Assembly (NCBI GenBank): GCA_030830145.1
Contig: JAURNO010000424.1
Span: forward strand, 1-7,666
Direction: 5' to 3'
Length of the DNA stretch: 7,666 nt
Origin: Verrucomicrobiota bacterium
GTDB taxonomy: Bacteria; Verrucomicrobiota; Verrucomicrobiia; Opitutales; Seribacteraceae
Shown: piece after piece, positions 1 to 6,508 of the stretch
Layout of the letters: each line of letters opens with the position of its first letter
Position numbering within the stretch: position 1 is the stretch's first letter
The notes under the pieces: generated by a model
Seen by the model: the letters and a program-made list of their open reading frames with translations, nothing else
What the model was told of the DNA's origin: nothing
Databases searched by the model: none
Translations under genes and position numbers: made by a program

Positions 1-3
1 ATC

Positions 4-16
4 GGTTGGGTTTTTT
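4..16 (+). terminator. Possible 3' half of an intrinsic terminator at the window edge
   Basis: The sequence GGTTGGG is followed directly by six T residues. This is what the descending arm and U-tract of a rho-independent terminator look like. The matching ascending arm would lie before position 1, so the stem cannot be verified. If real, it would end a plus-strand gene lying to the left. Confidence 0.25.
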
Positions 17-105
17 GATTTATTCGCGAGAATCCATTGACACCCTGCTTTGAAGCTTGGAGGGGTATTGTATATTCATTACTCATTTTTGTGTAAATAG
101 GATTT

Positions 106-114
106 TGGTATGAT
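106..114 (+). promoter_or_regulatory. Candidate extended -10 promoter for the PEPCK gene
   Basis: TGGTATGAT matches an extended -10 element (TGn followed by TATGAT). It would place transcription start near 121, giving a leader of about 35 nt before the ATG at 156. The T-rich stretch at 86-91 is a poor -35, which an extended -10 can tolerate. A perfect TTGACA lies at 37-42, but no -10 sits at a normal distance from it. No strong Shine-Dalgarno sequence precedes the start codon. Confidence 0.35.
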
Positions 115-155
115 CCTTTCTTACATAAACAGAGTACCCTCTAACGAACTGTCTA

Positions 156-3100
156 ATGCAATCCATCGACCTCAAAGATAAGCAAAAATCTCTTGGCATC
201 GGCCAAAGTTACGCCCCGCAAACCAAGGAGTACAATGAGTTGGTCAATTACGCCAACCTGAAGCTCGCGACCTTGGGACTGCCGACGGTCGGCGATCAGT
301 CGAAAAACTCTGCCCTTCGCTTGAGCAGTTCCTTGATCAAGGAATACCGTGAGAAGGTGCGTTTGCTCCGAGGTCATCTATGCCCTGCGGACGAAAGAAT
401 TCAGAATTTCCTCACCCGAATCCTGGGTACGGACCGTCCAAGTCTGCCCACCGAGTCATTCGTTCTCGATCGGCATGGTTTGGCCCGGGTTGGTTCCCTT
501 CCCAGAGATGGAGATTTGTTTAGCTCTGGAATCATAGAATCAAGACGAGTGGCCCAAGGGGTGCTCCATAATCCCTCCCGTGACCGCAGAACCACGTCCG
601 GTGTCTTTCATGTGGCCGACGTAGGGCTGCCAGCCCCCGACGACAAGAAAATCGTACCTTTGGCAGCAGCCAAGGAGTTGCTGAGGATTGCCTTGAATCC
701 TCCACAGGAAGATATGGTTTTTCCCTTTGCTTCGGGGGAAGATGATCCAGCCAAATGCTGGGTTTCCCTCCTTCTTCGGCCCGTCGTCTGCCCGGCCGTC
801 GAGGGATTCATCAGGGAAAAGTCTTTGGAGGTGCGGTTTTTTGCTCCGGGCGGCTGCGTGGCTAACCTGGATTTCGTGGAAAGCATTTTTGGCAATGGAG
901 GCGATCCCTTTTTGGCCGAAAATGACGCTGGCCTTGATATCGAGCATTGGACTGGGCACACCGGTTGCGTAATCGTCGCTCCACACCTTGCCGGCACTCT
1001 CAAGCAAACTTTGAACCTCCCGAGCAAAGCGGATGCTTCGGAGCGTGAAATCAGAGACGGCATGTTCTGCGACGACCCTCTGGAACCATACAACGATGGG
1101 AGCCCCTTCAAGCTGACTTTCCGTGATTCGTCCGGCATGGTGGTTACTGTGTTGGCCGACAACTATTTCGGGTACTGCAAAAAGGAGGTCAAAACGCAGA
1201 TCAGTTTTTCGGCCAACCTATCGGGTCTGGGAGAAGAGGAACATGCCGGGGGAACCATTGTTTTTCCCAGCTATGACTTAGGTGAGGAGTTCGAGCCAAT
1301 GGAAATTCTTCCCTCCACCCCACAGACCTTTGCCGACACTCTCGATACTTTAGGAGTTTCACACCAAGACGCTCCCGAGGGGCATTACGTCGACCCCCGT
1401 TTTCCCTCCATCGTATATTTGCCTGAACATGCAATATTCAGTCTTCGGGATCAGAGCATACATTGGGAGAAAACCGGTAGCGAAACTCAAAGGCTTCGTT
1501 TGTCGCCCAATTACGCCTACGTTCTTCCTTCCGGATACAAGGTCGAAATGAAAAAAACCGAAAACGATGGCCCCTGGAAGCTTGTTGGGACCGTCGGTGA
1601 AGGCTTTCTTTGTCACAAACCATGTACAGTTTCGGGAGGAGGCAAGTCAGAGATTTCCAAACCCCTCACCGATGCGATCGTCAGCGGTCCGGTTTTTGTC
1701 GCGGACTGGGTAAAGGACATGAACTTGGCCAAGGAAGTCATGGACAAGGACTTTTCGGACCGTTTTCTCGATCCCGACAAACATGACATTCGAAATAGGT
1801 CGATCCTAAGTTCGAACCGTTCCCTTGGCTCGGTCATCAAATTGCTCACCCCTTCGAAATCGCTCTACACCCCCGAATTCAACGAATGGCTCGAATCCAT
1901 ACCACAACGAGTTAAAGACTTGATCCTCATCATCAAGCGCAGGCATCGCTCCGAGTGGGGAGACGATTGGGAAAAAGGCTTCAGTGTCGACTCGGTCAAT
2001 GGACAACCTGCCAATGAGCTCAGATACGAAGGTTCCAAGCTCATTACGAGACACTTGCGGATCGGTTTTGACGAAAGCGGTTCATGGCGGCTCTTCGCCC
2101 TGCGCAAGGATTTCATCCCCGCCTCCAAGTTGCTTGCCGAGGATGACATCACTGCCTCAACCGTTGCACCGATCAATTTGTTGAATAATATCGGACCGGG
2201 AAATTTCGAGCAATCGGCCAAATTCATCCATAATTGCGAGTACCGCCTTTTTCAGCGTCCCGACGACGCCATTCACCGCGGCTTTGATAAACAAACTGAG
2301 ATTGATTTGTCTCAACCGGGAAATTTCATCAGTAATTTCCAGCCTCTTTCCAAGGAAGAAGCAGAGGAGCAGGTAAGCCAAACCTTGGCTTTTGAAAAAT
2401 ATACCCAACCTATGCAAAAGCTCATCAAGAGGGTGGCCAAGAAGGGAGAAGAGGGAGACTTTTTCGTTTCCTCGGCCAATCCCCGCATTGTGGACGGAAA
2501 AATCACAAAGAATCCTCGTTATCTTCAAACAAGGCCTGACCTGTTCGATCCGCGCTCCGTTCATTTGGCCACCATGGGCACCCGGTTGAAGAGACAACTG
2601 GAAGATGGAAAAAGCGTTCTTTACCCGGTTCGGGCGGTCCTTCCTGGTCGAAGAAACAATCCTGCAGACAAGGAAGCTGGCATTAGACCCCTTTGCTGCT
2701 TTGCACCGATCCACTACTTGGAACTACCCGAGCTCTTTATTGATTTCATCGTTTCGGTGACAGGCAAATCCCCCTCCACCACCGGAGCTGGGTCAGAAGG
2801 AGCGATGACCAAGAGTCCTTTCAACGCCCTTTTGCCCATTCACGACCTTAACGCAGCCTTGGTTTCCTATGCTTCAACAGGACAGGGAGCCTTCGTCACT
2901 TCCGCTGGATACGTCGGCCCAAAATACAAAATCAATCATGACGTCAGCCTTCTTATTCCTGAAATTTGGAGCCGCTTGAGAGATTATGAAAACGATCCGA
3001 AGGATATGATCGAAAAGGGGTACTTGGAAAAGGTACCATCCTTTAGCCATGAAGGTGCTGACTTGCCTACGGAATTTCTCGGTTACCGCATAACCCGTCG

Positions 3101-3632
3101 TTTTACTCACGAGTTCCTAGGCAGAATTTTTACGGATCCGGTTTCCGTTTTCCCCGAGGACATGCTTCAACCCGAACTTCAGGATGCCGATCAATATGCT
3201 GACAGCTTGAACAACTTGGTGGAGGCGGGCAAATTGATTGCCAAAAGGTATTTTGACGATGGCTCCATTGAAAAAGCCTGTCCCCCGCTCCGCGCCTTGC
3301 TTGAGGTCATGTACCACGGGAATTGGGAAGGCAAAGGCCTATTGGACAAAGAGTTTCGAGCTCTTTTCGACCCGCAACAGATTCTCTCAAGCGATTGGTA
3401 CGATGAACGATTGAAAACCCGTCTTTCGGTAACGAGGAACTATTGGAGTCAACGGGTGGAGTATTTGGATAAATTTCTCGCCGACATGGCCAATCGGGAG
3501 GCTTGCGAAAGGCTCGGAATCAAAGCAAGGAAAGAATTTGCCGAAGATGCCTTGTCACGCTTGGAGGACGAAAAAGATTCAGTCTCCCGAATTCGCGGTT
3601 GCTTGGGAACGGACCCAGCACTCTTTGAGTAA
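156..3632 (+). CDS. Probable PPi-type phosphoenolpyruvate carboxykinase (EC 4.1.1.38)
   Basis: This 1158-residue cytosolic protein has no signal peptide or membrane segment. PPi-type PEPCK interconverts oxaloacetate plus pyrophosphate with PEP, CO2 and phosphate. Its known members (Entamoeba, Propionibacterium) are about 1150 residues, twice the size of ATP- or GTP-PEPCK. Visible signatures: A110-R111-V112 followed by G-S resembles the substrate Arg motif of GTP-PEPCK (ARVES). Y337-x-G339-x-x-K342-K343 has exactly the spacing of the ATP-PEPCK Y-A-G-E-M-K-K metal/substrate motif. H363, twenty residues on, sits where the metal-ligand His is expected. F370-P371-S372 recalls the FPS that precedes the GTP-PEPCK P-loop, but no GKT/GKS follows, consistent with PPi use. 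Other conserved-looking blocks are around 693-704 (NCEYRLFQRPDD) and 868-892. The ATG at 156 is well supported because an in-frame stop lies at 126 and no start lies between. The subfamily call rests on motifs and length, not on an alignment. Confidence 0.82.
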   Translation: MQSIDLKDKQKSLGIGQSYAPQTKEYNELVNYANLKLATLGLPTVGDQSKNSALRLSSSLIKEYREKVRLLRGHLCPADERIQNFLTRILGTDRPSLPTESFVLDRHGLARVGSLPRDGDLFSSGIIESRRVAQGVLHNPSRDRRTTSGVFHVADVGLPAPDDKKIVPLAAAKELLRIALNPPQEDMVFPFASGEDDPAKCWVSLLLRPVVCPAVEGFIREKSLEVRFFAPGGCVANLDFVESIFGNGGDPFLAENDAGLDIEHWTGHTGCVIVAPHLAGTLKQTLNLPSKADASEREIRDGMFCDDPLEPYNDGSPFKLTFRDSSGMVVTVLADNYFGYCKKEVKTQISFSANLSGLGEEEHAGGTIVFPSYDLGEEFEPMEILPSTPQTFADTLDTLGVSHQDAPEGHYVDPRFPSIVYLPEHAIFSLRDQSIHWEKTGSETQRLRLSPNYAYVLPSGYKVEMKKTENDGPWKLVGTVGEGFLCHKPCTVSGGGKSEISKPLTDAIVSGPVFVADWVKDMNLAKEVMDKDFSDRFLDPDKHDIRNRSILSSNRSLGSVIKLLTPSKSLYTPEFNEWLESIPQRVKDLILIIKRRHRSEWGDDWEKGFSVDSVNGQPANELRYEGSKLITRHLRIGFDESGSWRLFALRKDFIPASKLLAEDDITASTVAPINLLNNIGPGNFEQSAKFIHNCEYRLFQRPDDAIHRGFDKQTEIDLSQPGNFISNFQPLSKEEAEEQVSQTLAFEKYTQPMQKLIKRVAKKGEEGDFFVSSANPRIVDGKITKNPRYLQTRPDLFDPRSVHLATMGTRLKRQLEDGKSVLYPVRAVLPGRRNNPADKEAGIRPLCCFAPIHYLELPELFIDFIVSVTGKSPSTTGAGSEGAMTKSPFNALLPIHDLNAALVSYASTGQGAFVTSAGYVGPKYKINHDVSLLIPEIWSRLRDYENDPKDMIEKGYLEKVPSFSHEGADLPTEFLGYRITRRFTHEFLGRIFTDPVSVFPEDMLQPELQDADQYADSLNNLVEAGKLIAKRYFDDGSIEKACPPLRALLEVMYHGNWEGKGLLDKEFRALFDPQQILSSDWYDERLKTRLSVTRNYWSQRVEYLDKFLADMANREACERLGIKARKEFAEDALSRLEDEKDSVSRIRGCLGTDPALFE

Positions 3633-3661
3633 AAGCTTGGCGATTTCACAGATTCGACCGA

Positions 3662-4681
3662 TTAGGGAAATTCAACCTTAGCCGCCCGGACCACCTTCCC
3701 GCTCAAATCCCGGATTTCAATGCTTACCTTCGGAAAGGCTTGAGTCCAGTTGATCTTTAGCAACCCGAAATTTTCGTCAAAATAACGTTTCCCAATTCGA
3801 TCGGGGTTTGTTTCTTCTTGCGGTCTTTGCTTCTGATTCATGGCACTAGAGGTAACGTCAAAGAGAGGGTAGGGCAGAACACCCTCGAGCCTGGATATCT
3901 CGGCGGAATGCCGATCGCCGCTCAAGATAACCACTCCTTTGGCTTTGGTTTTCTTGAGCAACTCGAAAAACCGTTCCCGTTCTTTCGGGAAGTTTCCCCA
4001 GGTTTCCCATCCATGGGTCGTTGAAACAACTTGAATGCTGGATGCGATTATCCGAAGGTCCGCTGGTTCGCGAAGGGTCCTCTCCAGCCACTTCCACTGG
4101 GCTTCGCCTAGGATTTCGGCCTTGTCGGAGTCGTTCGGTCCATAGGGACCTTTTCCTTTTTCCCGCTTGGGAGCCCGTTTCAAGGCGGTGCGGAAATAGC
4201 GGGTATCCAAAAGGATGAACTGAACGCGTTTGCCTTTCGGTCCGATCGTTACGCTATCGTAAATACCAGGAGTATTACGGCGTTGCGAACTCTTTGGCTC
4301 ACCAAGGAAATCAAGGAAAAGCTGTTGCGATTCTACCTTTTGAGGAAATTCCAGACCGGCGTCGTTCTCCCCATAATCGTGATCGTCCCAAATGGCGAGA
4401 AGGCGGCAATCCTCCCGAAGTTTCTTAAATCCGGGAAAAGCTGAAAAGGTGTCCCACTTCCCTTTTAGCTTCTCCATATCGCGGGTATCCCCATAAATAT
4501 TGTCGCCCAAAAGGACAAAAACATCGGGCTTGCTCGCTCGGACGCTTTTCCAAATGGGTTGGGGGCGGGTTTGCTTGAGACAGGAACCGAAAGCGATCGT
4601 GTCAATGGGTTCCTCAGCTTTACAAACCGAAAACAAAATTCCCGTGACCAAGCTTAGATAAAGATAAATGCTGCGACTCAT
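3662..4681 (-). CDS. Secreted PhoD-like metallophosphatase (alkaline phosphatase D family)
   Basis: This 339-residue protein has an N-terminal Sec-type signal peptide with a hydrophobic core at about 5-19 and likely cleavage after A22. Cys20 lacks a good lipobox and there is no twin-arginine motif, unlike Bacillus PhoD. The PhoD-type calcineurin-like phosphoesterase motifs appear in order: FGSC (31-34), GDNIYGD (59-65), WDDHDYGxND (98-107), LDTRYFR (158-164), a G-E-A-Q-W segment (192-196) and GDRHSAEISR (255-264). D60, D99, H101 and H258 are the likely metal-site residues, and C34 corresponds to the Cys that ligates iron in PhoD. The family hydrolyses phosphomonoesters or phosphodiesters outside the cytoplasm, but the substrate here is unknown. 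It is shorter than Bacillus PhoD because the N-terminal accessory domain is missing. It follows the esterase gene by 42 bp and converges with the PEPCK gene across 29 bp, in which I see no terminator. No good Shine-Dalgarno precedes the ATG. Confidence 0.88.
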   Translation of the reverse strand: MSRSIYLYLSLVTGILFSVCKAEEPIDTIAFGSCLKQTRPQPIWKSVRASKPDVFVLLGDNIYGDTRDMEKLKGKWDTFSAFPGFKKLREDCRLLAIWDDHDYGENDAGLEFPQKVESQQLFLDFLGEPKSSQRRNTPGIYDSVTIGPKGKRVQFILLDTRYFRTALKRAPKREKGKGPYGPNDSDKAEILGEAQWKWLERTLREPADLRIIASSIQVVSTTHGWETWGNFPKERERFFELLKKTKAKGVVILSGDRHSAEISRLEGVLPYPLFDVTSSAMNQKQRPQEETNPDRIGKRYFDENFGLLKINWTQAFPKVSIEIRDLSGKVVRAAKVEFP

Positions 4682-4689
4682 GGAGATGA

Positions 4690-4714
4690 AAATTTTAAAT
4701 AAAATTTGATTATA
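4690..4714 (-). promoter_or_regulatory. TATAAT box with overlapping AT-rich palindrome ahead of the phosphatase
   Basis: On the minus strand a perfect TATAAT lies at 4714-4709, 27 bp before the phosphatase ATG. A transcript would start near 4702, inside the perfect inverted repeat AAATTTTA-AA-TAAAATTT (4690-4707). The -35 region is poor. This may be an internal promoter with an operator-like site, so the phosphatase could be expressed separately from the esterase. The local sequence is so AT-rich that both matches could be chance. Confidence 0.3.
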
Positions 4715-4723
4715 TAAGAATCC

Positions 4724-6010
4724 TTACTTCAGGTGCTTGTCGGCAAAGTCAAGGTATTGACCCCAATCATATGAAGTTACGTCGTGCTTGCCCGTGCGGA
4801 CATGATAGCCGATTCGTCCATGGACGGGTTGGTCGACGGGCGGTTGCGTGACGACTCCGAACTCGTGACCGAACAATTGGTAGACCGGCTCCGCACCCAG
4901 AGCGGCCAGAAATTCCCCCTTTGGATCGGCCCAACGGTCACCCTCGGCGGAGGCGACGTAAACGGGCCGAGGGGCGGATAGGGCGATCAGCATATGCTGA
5001 TCGACGGGACACTCTCCCTCCTTGTCGTTGTATTTCTTATAGTTTTCGCAAAACCAATGAGGGAAAGAGGTATTGATCCGCTTAACCGTCTCTCCGAATT
5101 TACGCCTGCTCAAGGCCGCCCCTCCGCACCCGGAGTTATTGGAAATAACCAAGGCAAAGCGTTCGTCCGAAGCCCCCGCCCAAAGTGAGGTCTTGCCGAG
5201 ACGCGAATGCCCCATAACCGCGATCCGTTTGGCGTCTACCGCGGAATCCGTCTCCAGATAATCCAGGCAACGGCTCAGACCCCAGGCCCATCCGGCAATG
5301 GAAGCCCAGTCGGTGGGTTTGCGTTTCGTGGGGTCTTTCGGTGGGAAGAGCGGATGAACCCCATTTTCATATCCATCGTTGAAATCAGGATCGATATCTC
5401 CGTAGTACACGGTCGCAAAGGCATAACCCCGGTCGATGATCGCATCGATTGCCCAGCGCGAAGCACGGGAACCACGACCTTCGGAGGTTGCCTTGTTATT
5501 TTTGACCCCGTTCCCATTGCGCACCCAGGATGTTGGAATGCGGATCGCAGGATCGGCATGGACCGAGTGGTTACCCATGAAATTAATCGTAAGGAAGCCC
5601 GCTGCGGGTCCCTTGGCCTTTCGAGGCAGGTATACGAGCAAATTAACCGCCAGCGCCTTCTTGCCTTTACCCAAATGGATCACAACCTGCTTGCGGGTGG
5701 CCCTCCCTCCGAGGGCTTCTTTGGCTTCCTCGACTACCTCGAAACGCATCGCCTTGGGTTTCCCGGGAGAGCAACCAAAGACCTCGTCCTCGAACAGGCT
5801 CAAAACTTCAGGGCGGCGCTTCTTAAGCCAGGCACTGGAATCCGTGACTTTCGTCCCGTCCACGCAAACCAAAGGGTCGGGTAATTCATAGGGCGTGACC
5901 TTTGATTCGTCGTAGAGGTATCCTTTAGGTTGAGCAGTCACTGAAAACGAACTCGTAAAGAGAACGATCAGCAAAAAGCAACCGAAACTTTGCATTTGGA
6001 CTGGTTTCAT
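4724..6010 (-). CDS. Secreted CE15-family (glucuronoyl esterase-like) hydrolase
   Basis: The protein has 428 residues from the ATG at 6010. Numbers below count from an in-frame TTG at 6046 (440 residues). A signal peptide runs to about A38 (VTA then QPK), with a hydrophobic core at about 21-36. The alpha/beta-hydrolase core shows the CE15 nucleophile motif G279-H-S281-R-L-G-K, followed by NNSGCGGAALSRR (303-315) and FPHWF (328-332), which are typical of bacterial CE15. An acidic candidate D370 lies in the A-E-G-D-R-W loop, and H421 lies in GKHDVTSYDW, giving a plausible Ser-Asp-His triad. The glutamate used by some CE15 members just after the nucleophile strand is not seen (N304 is there). 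CE15 enzymes cleave esters between lignin and glucuronoxylan, but marine relatives may act on other uronate esters. I preferred the ATG at 6010 because it gives a compact signal peptide with a lysine at position 2. ATG 5995 and TTG 6046 remain possible. Confidence 0.85.
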   Translation of the reverse strand: MKPVQMQSFGCFLLIVLFTSSFSVTAQPKGYLYDESKVTPYELPDPLVCVDGTKVTDSSAWLKKRRPEVLSLFEDEVFGCSPGKPKAMRFEVVEEAKEALGGRATRKQVVIHLGKGKKALAVNLLVYLPRKAKGPAAGFLTINFMGNHSVHADPAIRIPTSWVRNGNGVKNNKATSEGRGSRASRWAIDAIIDRGYAFATVYYGDIDPDFNDGYENGVHPLFPPKDPTKRKPTDWASIAGWAWGLSRCLDYLETDSAVDAKRIAVMGHSRLGKTSLWAGASDERFALVISNNSGCGGAALSRRKFGETVKRINTSFPHWFCENYKKYNDKEGECPVDQHMLIALSAPRPVYVASAEGDRWADPKGEFLAALGAEPVYQLFGHEFGVVTQPPVDQPVHGRIGYHVRTGKHDVTSYDWGQYLDFADKHLK

Positions 6011-6028
6011 CCCAAAAGAGATGAAACC
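6003..6028 (-). promoter_or_regulatory. Inverted repeat covering the esterase start codon
   Basis: GGTTTCATC and GATGAAACC are perfect 9-bp complementary arms separated by 8 nt. On the minus-strand transcript the preferred ATG (6010-6008) lies in the second arm, so folding would bury the start codon. No T-run follows on either strand, so it is not an intrinsic terminator. The role is inferred; the repeat is directly visible. Confidence 0.45.
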
Positions 6029-6057
6029 CAAAGGTTTCCAAAGCAAGACCCAAAGGT
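6026..6057 (-). repeat. Pair of identical 10-bp repeats ahead of the esterase gene
   Basis: ACCCAAAGGT (plus-strand reading) occurs at 6026-6035 and again at 6048-6057, 22 bp apart. A related TCCCAAAAGA lies at 6010-6019. Each exact copy is nearly palindromic (ACC and GGT ends). They could be tandem binding sites for a regulator of the esterase, or an accident of a short, low-diversity stretch. Confidence 0.3.
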
Positions 6058-6070
6058 CCTTGTCGTTAAA

Positions 6071-6313
6071 TTAGGCGGCCAGTCTACCAGCCTTACCCAA
6101 GAGTTCGTCCAGGATTTCATCACGACGACTCCGGGCTTCGCGAAGACTCTTTGTCTTGAGGGAGTTCCTGATTCTCTCGACGGTCACGGGGGTTGGGTAG
6201 ACCGTATAATGGATCCACCATGTTCCGTTGTTATTCCAGAGATGGTGGTTTAGGTTCGAATCATCTATGCGAAGAGCAAGCTCTTCGCTTTGAGTTGATA
6301 CTAGGTTTTTCAT
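6071..6313 (-). CDS. Small solitary domain resembling the N-terminal arm of tyrosine integrases
   Basis: This 80-residue protein has no signal peptide or membrane segment. Residues from about 24 to 35 (HLWNNNGTWWIH) followed by Y-T-V-Y-P and then R49-I-R-N-S-L-K-T-K-S-L-R-E-A-R-S-R-R-D-E (49-68) match the pattern of the DNA-binding N-terminus of phage and ICE tyrosine recombinases: an aromatic-rich three-stranded sheet, then 'R..SL.TK...EAR.RRDE.L'. The catalytic Arg/His/Tyr domain is absent and there is no room for it before the esterase gene. It is therefore either an integrase remnant or a free-standing DNA-binding protein. I chose the ATG at 6313 because AAAGGA (6329-6324) precedes it. 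Extending the frame to a TTG at 6391 would run through strong hairpins and adds no integrase-like sequence. The coding sequence has no internal stop. Its role is unknown and the family recognition is by pattern only. Confidence 0.6.
   Translation of the reverse strand: MKNLVSTQSEELALRIDDSNLNHHLWNNNGTWWIHYTVYPTPVTVERIRNSLKTKSLREARSRRDEILDELLGKAGRLAA
6269..6288. repeat. 20-bp palindrome inside the small integrase-like gene
   Basis: GCGAAGAGC and GCTCTTCGC are perfect 9-bp complementary arms with a 2-nt spacer, lying over codons 9-15 of the small gene. A perfect 20-bp near-palindrome in coding sequence is unusual. It could be a protein-binding site, for example for the encoded protein, or an RNA hairpin early in the message. 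Confidence 0.5.
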
Positions 6314-6316
6314 TGC

Positions 6317-6508
6317 GCGTATTTCCTTTCGGTGTGTTACACGCTTCTCTCGCGAATATCGCGAGGAGAGCGCTGTTTTCGGTTGTGCCAAAACCGCGCA
6401 TCCTGTCTGTAGAGACCTTGTTCCACCGTAGCAGCTCTCGCGCTCGGTTGGTAACCCTTTTGGGTTTTCTATGGATGCAGCTAATGGCTAAATGTAAAAG
6501 AACTGCAT
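6317..6508 (-). ncRNA. Candidate structured leader RNA ahead of the small integrase-like gene
   Basis: Read on the minus strand, this stretch contains a near-continuous chain of complementary arms (plus coordinates): ATGCAG/CTGCAT (6475-6480 with 6503-6508); AACCC-TTTT-GGGTT (6453-6466); a bulged 9-bp hairpin (6423-6451); GTCT/AGAC (6405-6416); an interrupted 11-bp hairpin (6370-6399); a 13-bp hairpin with a 7-bp perfect core CTCGCGA/TCGCGAG (6342-6372); and ACACGC/GCGTAT (6317-6344), whose loop holds the ribosome binding site. Neighbouring helices of the last three share bases, so they compete. The stretch matches no riboswitch, intron or other RNA class I can name. It could be a cis-acting leader, an independent ncRNA or a recombination site folded as single-stranded DNA. 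Some hairpins are expected by chance, so only the density and the two longest stems argue for function. Confidence 0.4.

Noticed and set aside
21..31. TATTCGCGAGA shared with the minus strand at 6358-6348.
   Set aside because: Several 11-base matches are expected by chance in a window of this size.
37..42. Perfect TTGACA as a -35 element for the PEPCK gene.
   Set aside because: No -10-like hexamer lies at 15-19 bp; the nearest candidate (TATATT, 71-76) is 28 bp away.
3633..3661. Possible bidirectional terminator between the convergent PEPCK and phosphatase genes.
   Set aside because: The 29-bp gap shows no hairpin beyond the short AAGCTT palindrome and no T-run.
5207..5884. A long plus-strand open frame of 225 residues across the esterase gene.
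   Set aside because: It is antisense to a clear CE15 coding sequence and has no recognisable domain; it is a reading-frame shadow.
6252..6265. GGTTCGAATC, which resembles a tRNA T-arm.
   Set aside because: The flanking bases do not form a 5-bp T-stem and no acceptor, D or anticodon arms can be drawn. It is within the small coding sequence.
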